Of a DNA stretch of 64,000 nt, positions 32,321 to 44,033 are shown one piece after another; position 1 is the stretch's first letter, and every line of letters begins with the position of its first letter. This stretch comes from Exophiala sp. HKRS030 (lineage: Eukaryota; Ascomycota; Eurotiomycetes; Chaetothyriales; Herpotrichiellaceae). The notes beneath the pieces are model-generated. The model did not search any database, had not been told where the DNA came from, and saw only the letters and a program-made list of their open reading frames with translations. The position numbers and the translations under genes are program-made. The stretch is taken from assembly GCA_023897205.1 (NCBI GenBank), contig JAHWDD010000005.1, forward strand, positions 4,402,001 to 4,466,000. Reading direction: 5' to 3'.

Positions 32321-34028
32321 TCAAAGTTTCAGACCCAGATTGACATGAACGGCTTTAGTCTGGCTATAAGCCTCCAAACCAGCAGAACCCAATTCTCTTC
32401 CGATTCCAGATTGCTTGACACCACCGAAAGGAACTCTGAAATCTGAATCATTCGAAGAGTTGATCCAAACCATACCAGCCTCAAGTTTAGCAGCAACACG
32501 ATGAGCACGTTCAATGTTCAAAGTGAATACAGCGGAACCCAGACCGTATGTGGTATCATTGGCCTTGGCAATAGCCTCAGCCTCGTCCTTGAAACTGGCC
32601 ACGACCACAAATGGACCGAAGATTTCTTCACGATAGATCTTCATGTTATCTTTTACTCCAGTGAAGATTGTGGGTTCGATGAAGAAACCCTTTCCATCAC
32701 CAACTTGCTTGTGTGGAACACCTCCGAGGCTAGAGTGGCACCTTCAGATTTTCCACTTTCGATATATGATAGAACCCGGTCATATTGAGCTTTGGTGACC
32801 TGGGGTCCCTGGAATGTATCTTCGGCGAACGGATCACCAACCTTTGAAGTAGACTGAACAATTGCCTTGAACTTTTCCACGAACTGATCGTAAACACCCT
32901 CTTGAACGAGGACTCTTGATGTGGCTGTGCAGATTTGACCTTGGTTCGACATGATTCCGATATGCGCCCATTTGGCGGCTTGATCGAGGTCGGCATCGTC
33001 AAAGACCAACAAAGGAGATTTACCGCCAGTCTCGAGTGTAATGTTCTTCATGTTGATGCTGGCTGTCTTTGCAATCTGTTTGCCTGTGATTGTGGAACCT
33101 GTGAAGGCGATCTTGTCGACGTCAAGATGGGCAGCGAGAGCGGCACCAGCTTCTTTGCCATAGCCATTGAGAATGTTGATGACGCCTGGTGGGAAACCAG
33201 CTTTTGGGATCAGGCTGGCAAGATAGAGAATAGAAAGAGGAGTCTGTTCGGCTGGCTTCATTACAATAGTGTTACCTGTTGCAAGTGCGGGACCCAATTT
33301 CCAAGCTGCCATAGCTAGAGGATAGTTCCAAGGAATGATCTGTCCACAAACGCCAATTGGCTGTTTGAGTGTGTATGCGAATTTCTGAGGGTTGGTGTCG
33401 ATGGTCTGACCATAGATTTTGTCGGCCCATCCAGCATAGTACCTGATAGTCCGATGACTTCTCCAAGATCCTCAGCATAGGCAACACTGTAGGGTTTTCC
33501 ATTATCCCAGGTTTCTAGGGTGGCGAGGATTTCTCTATTTTCCTCTAGAAGATCTGCAAACTTCAACATGAGAGCACCACGATCGGTGCCTGGAAGTTCA
33601 CTCCAAGATGGGTCATTAAAAGCTTTTCGGGCAGCCTTGACTGCTTTGTCGATATCATCAGCTGAGGCAGCCTCAACGGTTGCGATTTCTGATTCATCTC
33701 TACAGAACTCGGCGTGAGTTGGGTGTCTGCAAGATAGTGGAGGTGTTGTGGCTGTTTGTATTGATTTCACTTACGTAGGATTGATCGAGGTGATCTTGTC
33801 GCCAGAACTTGATTTGACAAACTCATTGTTGATGAACAGACCAGTGGGGAGGGTAATCTTCTTGCCATTGGGCGCCGTGAGTTCGACTTTGAGGTCTGAC
33901 ATTGTGGAAAAGAGTCTCAAAGATGGATAGACAGGTCGAGAGATAGGGGCCAGGCAGGAGATGGGCTGTTTTAAGCGTATTAAAGTCCGCGCAGGTATAA
34001 CAGAGAACCTTGGAAGAGAAGCGAACAT
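32321..34028 (-). CDS. NAD(P)-dependent aldehyde dehydrogenase, two apparent single-base breaks
   Basis: Exon 1 is 34028-33775 (or from the ATG at 33902) and exon 2 runs 33699-32321. The intron acceptor ending at 33700 gives SINPTDESEIATVEAAS, as in the family. The rest is an ALDH: NAD-site IIPWNYPL, GFPPGVINIL, FTGSTITGKQI, general base Glu in LETGGKSPLLVFDDADLD, catalytic Cys in NQGQICTATSRV, and EEIFGPFVVV. The frame breaks at 33450/33451 (EVIG then YYAGWADK one base off) and again at 32725/32726 (SEGATLAS then GGVPHKQVGDG). Adding one base at each makes 1509 nt from 33902, exactly 503 codons. It oxidises aldehydes, for example acetaldehyde, to acids. The longer start would add a basic leader (FASLPRFSVIPARTLIRLK) suggesting mitochondrial targeting. 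Either a recent pseudogene or sequence errors. Confidence 0.9.
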
Positions 34029-35307
34029 CAAATATATAAGAAAGGACGAAGGCCGGGTGGATGATTATATTGTAGATTGCTTTGATGTTCAACCACTGGA
34101 CCGGAATAGGCAGGAAAGACGAAAGAAGAGAACCGGAGAACCTGGTAGATGCGTTCAAGAGGTTGATTTCTCATAAACAGACCAATGGAAGACAGTTGCG
34201 TCGTGGACTGGTGGGAAGTGGGAGGAGATGGCGGAACTGATTACCTGTTTAGACAGATTGTTTAAAGAGCTTACCAACGAACGGCGTTGAGCGCGTCAAG
34301 CTCGAGAAAGAGCTTGAGGAAGCCTAAGGAAGGAGCTACCCGCAAACACACTTGCCTAGGCAACTCGTACCTTCCCACTTAACGTGGCAACTTCCTGATC
34401 CCCCACCATGGAACTCCGATAAGAGGAAGGAGCGAATAGTGAAACTGGGATAAGGAAAGGGAAGCAGCGAAGGAGGGCAGACGATCGAGGGGCAAGAGCA
34501 CTCCTGGCTCCTTCCCTGCCTCCTGAGGACCTGCCCTCCCTTGAACCAAATACCGCCTCTTGCCGCCCTACCAGGCCAATTACCTCCACGGGTACGGGTA
34601 CGGATACGGGCCCGGACGCACTACCTGATGTAGGTACACATGCCTTTAGCGCTATTGGTTATCATCGCTGACTCCTGCCCTCCAGCATATAGTCCATATT
34701 CAACGCATCACTCCGTCTGTTCAGTATCTAATTCCTTAGACTACTTCGTATAATATCGATTCTGAAAAAATGACGTCAATGTCAAGCATCAATCTATCTG
34801 AGATACCCCAGGTACGTATATGCCTTTGTCATTGACAGTGCGCATCCAGTGGTGACATTCCGCTCATGTGCTCCTCTTAACACTACAGGGATCATAGTCA
34901 TGGACCCGGAACGTGCCGTGCTTGTGTAAGCCTTTGTGTGACCGAGTACAACTTTGCCTCAAATCATCCTGCATAAGTAGGAATGGGAATTGACGATGCG
35001 ATTTTGCCCGACATGAAAACCACCGCGAGGCTCGCGCTAGCCTGATTCGGCATCTTTACCGCCTTGTATCGAAAATCCAAACAATCAAAAGATTCCCTCG
35101 ACCATGGTCAACCGTCCAGGAAACCATAAGCTCTGACACGGCAGCTTACAAAGCGCCATACATCTCAAGACGGATCGACAAAAATTCAATATATTCTCTC
35201 CAGTCATTCGCGAGGTCACGAGCGGCAAAAGCCATTGACCATCGTATTCGTGAACAAGGACAACATCGAATCATAGCGATATCAGCCATCCATCTCACTC
35301 CGGGATC
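34029..35307. promoter_or_regulatory. Divergent promoter region of the ALDH and methyltransferase genes
   Basis: No coding signal is evident in this 1.3-kb divergent intergenic region. It contains a short GGTACG-type repeat near 34588-34616, and a perfect palindromic CRE, TGACGTCA, at 34771-34778. A CRE is a binding site for ATF/CREB bZIP factors, which regulate stress genes in moulds; activity here is unproven. Confidence 0.45.
34771..34778. promoter_or_regulatory. CRE-like palindrome TGACGTCA
   Basis: This is a perfect 8-bp CRE at about 740 bp upstream of the longer ALDH start and 530 bp upstream of the methyltransferase start. ATF/CREB-type bZIP proteins bind such sites; one perfect copy may also be chance. 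Confidence 0.35.
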
Positions 35308-36260
35308 ATGCCGCCCACGAAAAAACCTCGCAGATTATCTGTCAATGCCGAAGGTCCAGGTGTCGGGCAGCAATCATCCACTAATCAGAGTCTGCCCGCC
35401 CGAAGAATGGATGCCAACACCAGCAACACAACCGCCATTGACAGATCCACAACTGACTCACGAATCTCCACGTCCGACCAGATCAAATACTGGCAATCCA
35501 TCAGCGCCGACGTCGACGGCATGCTAGGTGGCTTCCCGCAAGTCTCTCGCATAGACATCCAATTCTCGCGTAATTTCATCCAGAAACTTCGAAGGCTGGA
35601 CAGGAAAACCACCCCTTCCGCCAGCAGCACCACCACCAGCACCGAGGACTCAACGTCAGTACCGTCACTGCCGACAGAAAAACCTTATGCATTCCAACAC
35701 GCCCTCGAGCCCGGTGCAGGCATTGGTCGTGTCACGCTAAACCTCCTCGCGGGACTCTGCGCGCAAATCTCCATCATCGAACCAATTTCCAAATTCACTG
35801 CCGTGCTGACTGCGCCAGAGAGCCCGCTGATCACAAACAAACAGCTCTCACGCGTCTGGAATCTACCACTGCAAGAATGGACGCCAAGCTCACCGCCATC
35901 ATATGACGCCACTACAATCTCTGGACTACATCCCTCAACCGAACCCCCAAGTACGATCTGATATTCAACCAATGGTGCCTGAACCACCTGTCCTTCGACT
36001 CACTCGTGGTGTATTTCCAATCGCTGATACCAGTCCTCCTGCCTGGCGGGTGGATCGTCGTGAAGGAGAACCTGTCGACCAATGCATTCGGCGCTGATGT
36101 CTTCGATGCCGACGACAGCAGCGTCACGCGGAGCGATGCGAATTGGAGAGCCGCGTTTGACAAAGCAGGTTTGAGACTGGTCAAGACGGATTTGCAGACG
36201 GGTTTTCCTAGGGAGTTGGGTCTGTATCCCGTGAGGATCTATGCTTTGCGACCGAGGTGA
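35308..36260 (+). CDS. Alpha-N-terminal protein methyltransferase (NTM1/METTL11 type), one apparent frame break
   Basis: This SAM-dependent enzyme methylates the alpha-amino group of proteins beginning X-Pro-Lys. The N-terminal 60 residues are basic and disordered. The domain begins at QIKYWQSISADVDGMLGGF, with SAM motif I in LEPGAGIGRVTLNLL, ISIIEPISKF, and VWNLPLQEWTP. The frame then stops at 35958-35960. The conserved YDLIFNQWCLNHL and LPGGWIVVKENLS blocks follow in the next frame to a stop at 36260. The switch falls at a C5 run (35944-35948); one more C gives a continuous 318-codon frame, of family length. I found no intron able to explain it. Convergent with the EVE gene; divergent from the ALDH gene. 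Confidence 0.9.
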
Positions 36261-36718
36261 TCGAAGGGATTGAGAATGGACGAGGATGCAGCGCCAACAT
36301 GGACGGCGTGCTGCGTATATTGTGGCCTACAAGGCCATGCCTTCATGCTTGCTAGTCCGCATGGGGCTTGTTCATAGACATTGGTTACCTTGGATGACAC
36401 CGGATGGCATTTGAGTTGATGCACGGTGGATCAACCAGATCATTGGTTGCTCAAGGTCTAGACTTAGGTCCATTCTGAATATCTCATTTGCAGATGAACG
36501 CGTTCTAAGAACTTGTCTCAAAATCCTCGACGCACAAAGTATTTAGCCCATTCCTCTACGTTACACCTTTTGGGGAAAATTCCTCGTCTTTCATATCTCC
36601 AGGTCGTCTTCTATCATGATAACTTTCAGATCTCTCCTGTCAGCAAATCATCCCGTGCTGACTGGTGAAACCACCCTTCGTCTGGCACTCTCGTGGCAAT
36701 GCGCCGAATGAGAGAGAA
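36261..36718. other. Convergent intergenic region
   Basis: This 458-bp region lies between the 3' ends of the methyltransferase and EVE genes. Nothing is visible beyond presumed 3' UTRs. Confidence 0.5.
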
Positions 36719-38402
36719 TTACGAAGCAAGAGGCTCGGTCAAGCTGCCATTAGCTTCATCTTGCACGGGTAGTGTAGGTAGCGGATCTGCCTCCATATGA
36801 TCTCCGCCATTGGCACCCACATCAAGGTACTTCTCTTGTTGCACACCATCCGTGGCTACCCCATTAGGTGGTTCATCAGCGGGACCATCGAGAAACCCAT
36901 TAGATGCAAAGAACTTGACCTTGGTGTCGGGCTCGTCAATGTGTTCGATGTCTCCGACATCATCCAGTCCATTCGCATGCGGAGCTTCGTCCTGCGCCTC
37001 ATCTTCCTCCTCGGTATCGACGTCAGATTCATAACCGTCCTGTGGTGCGGGCTGACCGAGCGAGACCTCTTCACCTGCAAGGCCTAGGATGAACTTCCAC
37101 TGCGCGGCACTGACAGGCGACACACTCAGACGACTCTGCTTGAGCATGACCATGTCCTGCAAAGCGCTACCCGGCTGCGCGAACGACTTCAGTTCCTTGA
37201 GAGTGACCAGTGATTCGAACTTTTTGACAAATTCGACTCGCACGAGCTCCCATTTGGGCTTCTCCCGGTCCGACTTGGGATCGTAGTAGGGATGACTTGG
37301 GTTAAAGGCAGACTCGTCGATCTCGTGTTCAGCAGCGATTCGCATAACGCCAGCGATACCGGGGACGGCACAATTGGAGTGGTAGAAGAACGCGAGATCT
37401 CCGAGCCGCATTGCTCGCATGTGGTTGCGTGCAGCTGGATTGCGGACACCTGGGTTGCAGTTAGATATGGATATTATGTAGCCGTTGACATGGGTAGATC
37501 ATGACTTACCATCCCAACCTTCTGGTTCGGTTCTCGCGGCAAGGTCATCGATGGAGAATTTGACATCATGGCCCTTCTCGATCCGTGATTCTGGTTCCGC
37601 TTTCATGAGCCAGTACTGGACGTCTTGATCGATGCCATCTTGGACCTTGGCCTCGACCCCATCGCTCTTAACGCCGTGATCGAGGCCATGAGCGAGGTCG
37701 TCTCCAGCATCGGAAAGCGATTTGTTCACAGCGGGATCGACCTTAGGCTTCCTCGTGCGCTTAACAGAGGGTTTCTCACCACTTGCTTTCTTTCCAGCAG
37801 AAACACCAGCAGCTTCTAAAAGTAGTTAGCCTTCATCCTTGACGACCGATCTGATGGATAATACTAACTGAGAGTCGATCTGGCGCTAGATTGTTTGGGG
37901 GACGTCCTCTCTTTGGCATTGGAGGCGCAGGACTAGCTCTCAGGGCATCTTTAGAAGGTCTACCCCTTTTCTTCACGATCGTGGGTGCAGGGGGCTCGAT
38001 GATAGCTGATGCCGTTGTAGGAGGTCGTCCTCTTCTCTTTGGAACCACCGGATCAGGGCTGATTTGGGGCGAAGCTGTCTTTGCCGGACGTCCTCTCTTC
38101 TTGGCAACTACTGCTGGTGGAGGAGTAACTTTGGCTGAGGGTTTTCCAGGAGGTCTGCCTCTCTTCTTCGGAACCACAGCAGCCTGGAAATTAGGAGCGT
38201 CTGCAGGATCACCACTAGTAGATCGTCGACGGTCCGAGTTATATTGAGGTTCACCAACAGAAGCACGCTTGGGTCTTCCAGTTGGTGAAAGAGTTGGTAT
38301 CTCAGCGTCAGGAATCACAGTTGCTTCACTAAAGCGGGCCTTCTTCTTTGCTGAATTCAGAGGCGTGCTGTTTGCTGAGGCTTTTCGTTTCCTGCCTGCC
38401 AT
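36719..38402 (-). CDS. AT-hook and EVE-domain protein (thymocyte nuclear protein 1-like)
   Basis: Exons complement(36719-37449, 37510-37815, 37865-38402) give 524 residues; both introns (GGCTAACTAC and CATATCTAACTG branch regions) join in phase. The N-terminal 190 residues are basic and carry five evenly spaced AT-hook cores ([34 protein letters not shown]), which bind the minor groove of A/T-rich DNA. The EVE domain follows from [21 protein letters not shown] through [28 protein letters not shown] to KWELVRVEF and [13 protein letters not shown] is a PUA-like fold that reads modified bases or RNA; the WDGVRN motif is conserved. The C-terminal 110 residues are acidic and disordered. Combining AT hooks with an EVE reader suggests a chromatin role. 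The start is the first ATG of the frame (38402). Confidence 0.9.
37884..38165 (-). repeat. Coding repeats of AT-hook motifs
   Basis: Five copies of a Lys/Arg-Arg-Gly-Arg-Pro core, each followed by Pro/Ala/Ser spacers of 18-22 residues, occupy most of exon 1. At DNA level the units share GGACGTCCTCT-like words on the plus strand (for example near 37899, 38023 and 38088), so they arose by tandem duplication. Confidence 0.8.
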
Positions 38403-41400
38403 TGTACCCAATGGTGGTTGATTACGGCAGGGAATTGGGCGATGTTCTTAGGCTCTGATCTACTTTTAGAAACCTTGAAAAAGGGTGGGGAACAATGAGA
38501 TCTCAGGAAGATTGTAAGGAGAGGCTTGTGAAATGAGCTATGATAGAGTGATTGATGATTGATGATTGGTGTTTGGTGGATGAATTGATGATTGATCTGG
38601 TGATGCACATCAGAAGTCAATCCTAATTGCCACCAAAGACATTGACGCGTCGGTCGCGTTCACTCAAGCAAGAATCTGGGGATGGAACTTTTAGCGCGAT
38701 TTTCCAGAAGTTTAGCACTATTCAAGTCACGTGTTGATGCTAACAAAGCAAAATGGATAATGTGTTTATCCGATATCAATACTCCGTAAATCATCTCGTC
38801 AAATTGCGAGATACGATTACTCCATAGCATGTACAACTATCTGTATACAAGGGTGCCCGCAATAACCGAGGAAGTGCCTCTGACAACAATGCGTTTAATA
38901 TTGTCAAAGTGAGACCTTTGAACTTCTGGGTCGGCAGCGTGGCTGTCGACTAGAGCATGGTAAAGGATTGTAGTCTCAGTCTGGACCTCATAGTCTTGCC
39001 CGTCTTCGCTTGGAGCTCATACATAGATATGCGACTTTCCCTACGAGCTTTCGACTCTTGAGAAATGGCTGTGGAAGTAAACTGTTGCCGCCTATCTTCA
39101 ACTAAGAACCAGGAGAAGCCACCAAACCCGTTTGCAAGTCACACGATATCTATCACGATTCATGACTTGTTGATCAACTGTGCCTCAGGTTCCCCCGTGC
39201 CTTCGCTTAGAAGGCCATGTTTCAGCCTGCTGCAAATCCCCTGGAGTTGTGGAAGATGGAACTAATGGCCCTGCTCACTTTCTCTCTATTTCCCTGTTCC
39301 ACCTTCACGCAGAGAACCAATATCACATGCATTGCCGGCCATGGGCGTTGAAGACAATTGCATACATTCAAGTCTACGGAGATCGGATTGGCGAGACATC
39401 GGATGAGCGGCCAAGACATGATCACATTTCCGAAGTTTTGTCTTTGATCCAGTAGTACACGGAGTGCGGAATAGGTGTTTTGACACATCACATTTCAACG
39501 GCTGGCGCCTCTCAGCCCCATGGATCTTCGAACGCCAAAGGAACGTACAGGGAACGTGACAGGTGTGTCATCGCCCGCGGATGGAACGGGGCACTCTTCG
39601 CACCCGCCCGGGAACATGTCAGGTCTAGGTCAACGGGGGACGTCACCAGTGACCAGTCAGGGAGGCAAAGCCCCGGACCTGACAGGCACATAGGCACCAG
39701 CACCACAGGCACCGACAAGGTTTCTTTTACTTTTCCGGATTTTTGATAGACAATGTGGACAATCCAACGGTTGTGGCCGTCAAGATGCCCGTACTTATTT
39801 TGACAGGTGGACTGACTGGTGTGTGCTGGGGTGCATCGGGATTTGTCCTTCCATTTCAGATTCGGATTTGTAAATGTGTCGGAAGCTGTTTTCGAGTACA
39901 GAAATGATCGTCGTTGAAGGGCCGGGGGTGTTGGAATGTGCATGTTCGTAAACATGTTTCTCTTACTTACTCCCCTGTGATGCTCATTCACTTGTTCTAT
40001 GGGAATCGATCCTCCATTGCCCATTCCCATAAACTACGGTTAATAGATCAGACATGGATAATCATGGTGTATACCTTGTTCTTTGCCCAAAGCAGATGAT
40101 CCTGCTTCAAACACCATGCCAACGATTTCGGTGCCAGCCTTCAAAGAGGATCTGCAGCCACGTGCCGAGACGCATGGTCCGGCTTTACTCTCAAAAATCC
40201 AAAAGGTGGTGGGTACTTGCCCCTGCAGATGTGGCTTTCCTTTGCTCTGGTCCCTTCTCTCTCTACTACTGAGGTTTCCCGGCGTCACGTTCCTCAACCG
40301 ACCAAAACAAAGTTTCCACGTTTGTTTTCCTTTTTCCTTCTATATCCTACGAGGCAGGATTTTCCTCCGGAGTTTCGGCATTCTAAGCACAGACCACGCA
40401 AATCGTGAAGCAAGACCTGATAATGGATACTCTCGCCCTGGTAGCTGTGGGTAAACCTTGCAATCTTCACACGAAAGGGATGCATACCCTTGCCACAGTA
40501 GGCACCTGGGTGGTAGGTTCAGTAAGTAACTAGAAACGAAACCATAGCCCCGCCTGTTTCTCGCAGCTACAGTACGCTGTATGTAAGAAGCACGTCTTTG
40601 CAGGTAGAGAAAGTCCCCAAGGTAAGCTTAACAAGTCTGTTCCACTAACGCGAGATGGGTAGAGGGGGCAGCCAACTGCGAACAGGAGCGAAAAGGCTTG
40701 CGAGGTCACTTGCAGGCTGCATGTATGTGTGGACTGTCCCATCGCGGTTTCGTGTGATGCCCGGAGTATCTGCGCCCAAGTGATGCAAGACTAGCTGATT
40801 CAAAGGCATGATTGCATCTTCGTCACCCGGTACCATGCAAGAGCCCTTGCTCCGTGTACCTTGTAAGCGCACCTCACGGAGTACATTGTGTAACAGTGAG
40901 AGAACAGGAAAGAGTAGTTCAGGGCGATAGTTGTCAACTTACAAGTGTGGGGATTTCAGTCTCTTATTTCCATCTTTTCTGCCGCCTTCAAAAACGTCAA
41001 TATGTGCCGTAAACTTGAAAAGCTCGATAGATCCACCGTTGACTTGGATTTGATGTGCTTGTTTGCTTTTCACCACGCTCAAACTACCCTGCACGACTTG
41101 CGTGCCCAAGACGTTGAGGCACCCCATCACCAGTCACTCTGTCACTTGCCACCACTACTAACTAACCAGTTTTGAGTCGAAATGTACCCCGAGTACCACT
41201 ACCTTTCCTGGCTCACTGGCGCTGCAGCTACAACCTAGGTTTAAGATCCACCATTGACCACAAGGTGAGTCGTGACGAATGCCACGAGGGAAAGCCAGCC
41301 TAAATAAACACCTAACTCGAGCTCCACAGGTACCCTCTCAAGGCTAGGAGTTTCAACGGTAAGAGGTTGACAGGACACGAGAATGTTTTTACAGCAAGCC

Positions 41401-44033
41401 CTCCTTTTGGAGTAGTCCATAATCCCCTGCCCCAAGGTTGTGGGTAAAAGTCGACGAAAGGCTGTTGTAGCCTTTGCAGAAAACGGCTCTGGGCGCCGAC
41501 TCCTGAGTTCTGACCTAACTACCTACCTCCGTCCCATGACCTTGACGGCGCCATGCAATGCATATGCAACCACTTCTCTGCAGTGGTGGTTACCTACTGT
41601 TGTGCATACTTTGGGCTCCCATGCAGTAGCTCCAGCCGGACAAACAAACCAAACAAGTTTCTGTCTTATCTGCAGCATGGCACCTCGTTAATGGGCTGGC
41701 ATTTCGCAATCCTCGTCGATTGCATCTCATTTGTCATGGGAGTTTGTTCGTGTGCCTGCCTCGAAACCTGCTGTTGGATCGTGTCCGCTGTCAGCGGACG
41801 TTTGCATCTTTTTGCTGCCCAACATCAAAGCAGCCAATGACACTTGAAATCATTGGGTTTAGATCTATGACGATTGTCTTGTTATTCTTGCCACGTTTCA
41901 TGACAGGAGACAGGCTAAAAAGACGGCAGACTAACTACGTATGTACCTGTCAAACACAAGTCAACATTATCACGGATGTCAAATGATGGTGGCATGGCTT
42001 GACGGACCATGCTCCAGCTCTACAACGTCAAGCAAGGCCCCAAAAGTGACCGAAAATCAAACTTGTAAGTCCGTGGCTTACGCAGAAGAGGTTCGTGGGT
42101 CGGAGGCAATCTATTGATATCTGAAAGCGCAATGGTGGGAAATTCAAAAAGCACACCTTACCTGCTCGCCTCGATCTACCTTGCATTTGATCTCCGAAGT
42201 GGCGGGGTGACCACCTCGTGGTCTCTGGTCCCATGATCCCAGCCACACAACCATAAACTAACCTGTGGTTCAGAAGGCTAAAGGAAGCCCGAGAGAAGAA
42301 TTTTGCGGCTAAACTTAGTCATGGACCTGTTTTCCAAAAGTCATTTCGTCGCGTCCACGCACTCTAGGGCAAAATGGCCTAATTAAATTGACTCCAGCGA
42401 ATCGCCGACTTTGTGATTTTAAGATTTGGAACAGCTCGGCATCATTTGACACCAGAAAACTAGTGGCCCCAACTTGACTCGTTCTGACTTTCTCGGGTGG
42501 TTGGAAACTTGGAGTGAGATAACAATCTTGTTTCGCATTTCGGCTTGCTCACGACATCATACCTAAGTACCAGGACCAGTTCGGTGGAGCCAAGTATGGC
42601 GAATGATGGCGAACCACCAACACTTCGCCTTAAGCCACTCTCATTTACCGACATGTCTTGCAGCACGCTACCCAAGAGATGTGCGTGATGGGGACCTGTG
42701 CCAAGTCCCATGAGCCTGTTTGAACGGCTTACTGATCTCTCCAGGCAATCGTTCAGTGGAGTCAAGCACCCAGCTACGGCCACAGAATGCGTTGCTTGTG
42801 ACATGGTCTAATCTTGATCGAGGCGTAATTTGAACCGGACGCCATCGATCTTGCGGCCTGTCTGTCTAAGAGAAGGAAGCAACAAAGAGGGTTCCCACTC
42901 GAGAGTCGAAGGGCCTGTAGAATGGACCTAGTATGAAATGATGGAGCCGTTTAGCTGCTTAGCTCGAACAGCCTAAGCAGTTGGAGCGCCTTGTCCTTTC
43001 CGCCAGACGATCCCAGCATCCGTCATTGGGGCTCCCTCGCAGCACAAGCTCTGCAACGCGCACATCATCCTACTTCTCTAGGGTGGCTGACGCCCGTGAC
43101 GACGACACCGCCATCTCACCTATAAGTGCGACTCGACGAAATGGTTGGCACTCATTTGTCGCCCGGAAAAAGGGGGGAAATGTGCGAGCGGGCCTTCGGC
43201 TTTTGATGTAGTCCGTAAAGCAAAGCCACGACAAACGGTGAAGAAAGGTTTCGAGCACCTCTTTTTCAAACTCACTCACCGCTTTCCCCCTCACTTTTGC
43301 AAGAGAAATGGGCTTGAAGCGGTGAAGCGTTCCATCGAGCAAGCAGCAAACTATGGAAAGGGTAAGCGGTTGGAGAGAAAGGAAAACTATTCCGGATAGT
43401 GAAGCAACTCTATTACACACTTGAGGCTCGTGTCTCGTGGATATACTCCGTACATACATTTACAGAAACTATATTGACCGACGGAAGCCGCGGATGACTT
43501 CCGACCAAAAAGGAAACTCAAACCTGAGACTAACTGTATTGCCTTATACACTTGTGCATGTCTCTCTGCGCGTGTGCTGCGTAACGCCGTGTCCCAGATC
43601 TTTGGTCAGACTATCCCCAACGCCAATTTGATATATAGGTGTATCTCTCTCAAACACACTGCTGTGATTAATCAAAAGAACATATAAAGGAAAAACGTTC
43701 CGTTTGGGGGTATCTTGCTAATGCAATGCTCTCAACTCAAAGGAAGCCAAAAGGAACTCAAAATAAGTAAACTAGGTCGGATGGAGCGAGGGACTTGGAA
43801 CAACGATAGGTTGCCTCGCGTGCTGTGCAGAGGGTTTTAAAAAAAATACGCCCCGTAACGACGTTGGAGCATTCGATTCTGATCTTGTTCATTCGTAATC
43901 ACGTCCCGCCACAAGATGTGTGAGGGTTGCTGCATCTCTGAGGTTGCCCTCATGGTCGTCTCTTGTAAGCATAATCATGTCATTTATAAATGGTAGATTC
44001 TGGTTCGTGGGTTCTTTTTTTTTGTGGGTTGTC
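38403..44033. other. Gene-poor 5.6-kb interval
   Basis: No gene with a recognisable domain, intron structure or codon bias was found. A GATT/GATG microsatellite lies at about 38550-38596, in the presumed promoter of the EVE gene. TGACAGG or its inverse recurs four times between about 39556 and 39810. A T/A homopolymer-rich 3' UTR-like region lies at 43640-44030. Open frames up to 170 codons overlap on opposite strands and are not convincing. The interval could host non-coding RNA genes, which cannot be judged from sequence alone. Confidence 0.45.

Noticed and set aside
39512..40030. A 172-codon minus-strand open frame
   Set aside because: Low-information composition without a domain; other frames on both strands are equally open, so chance is likely.
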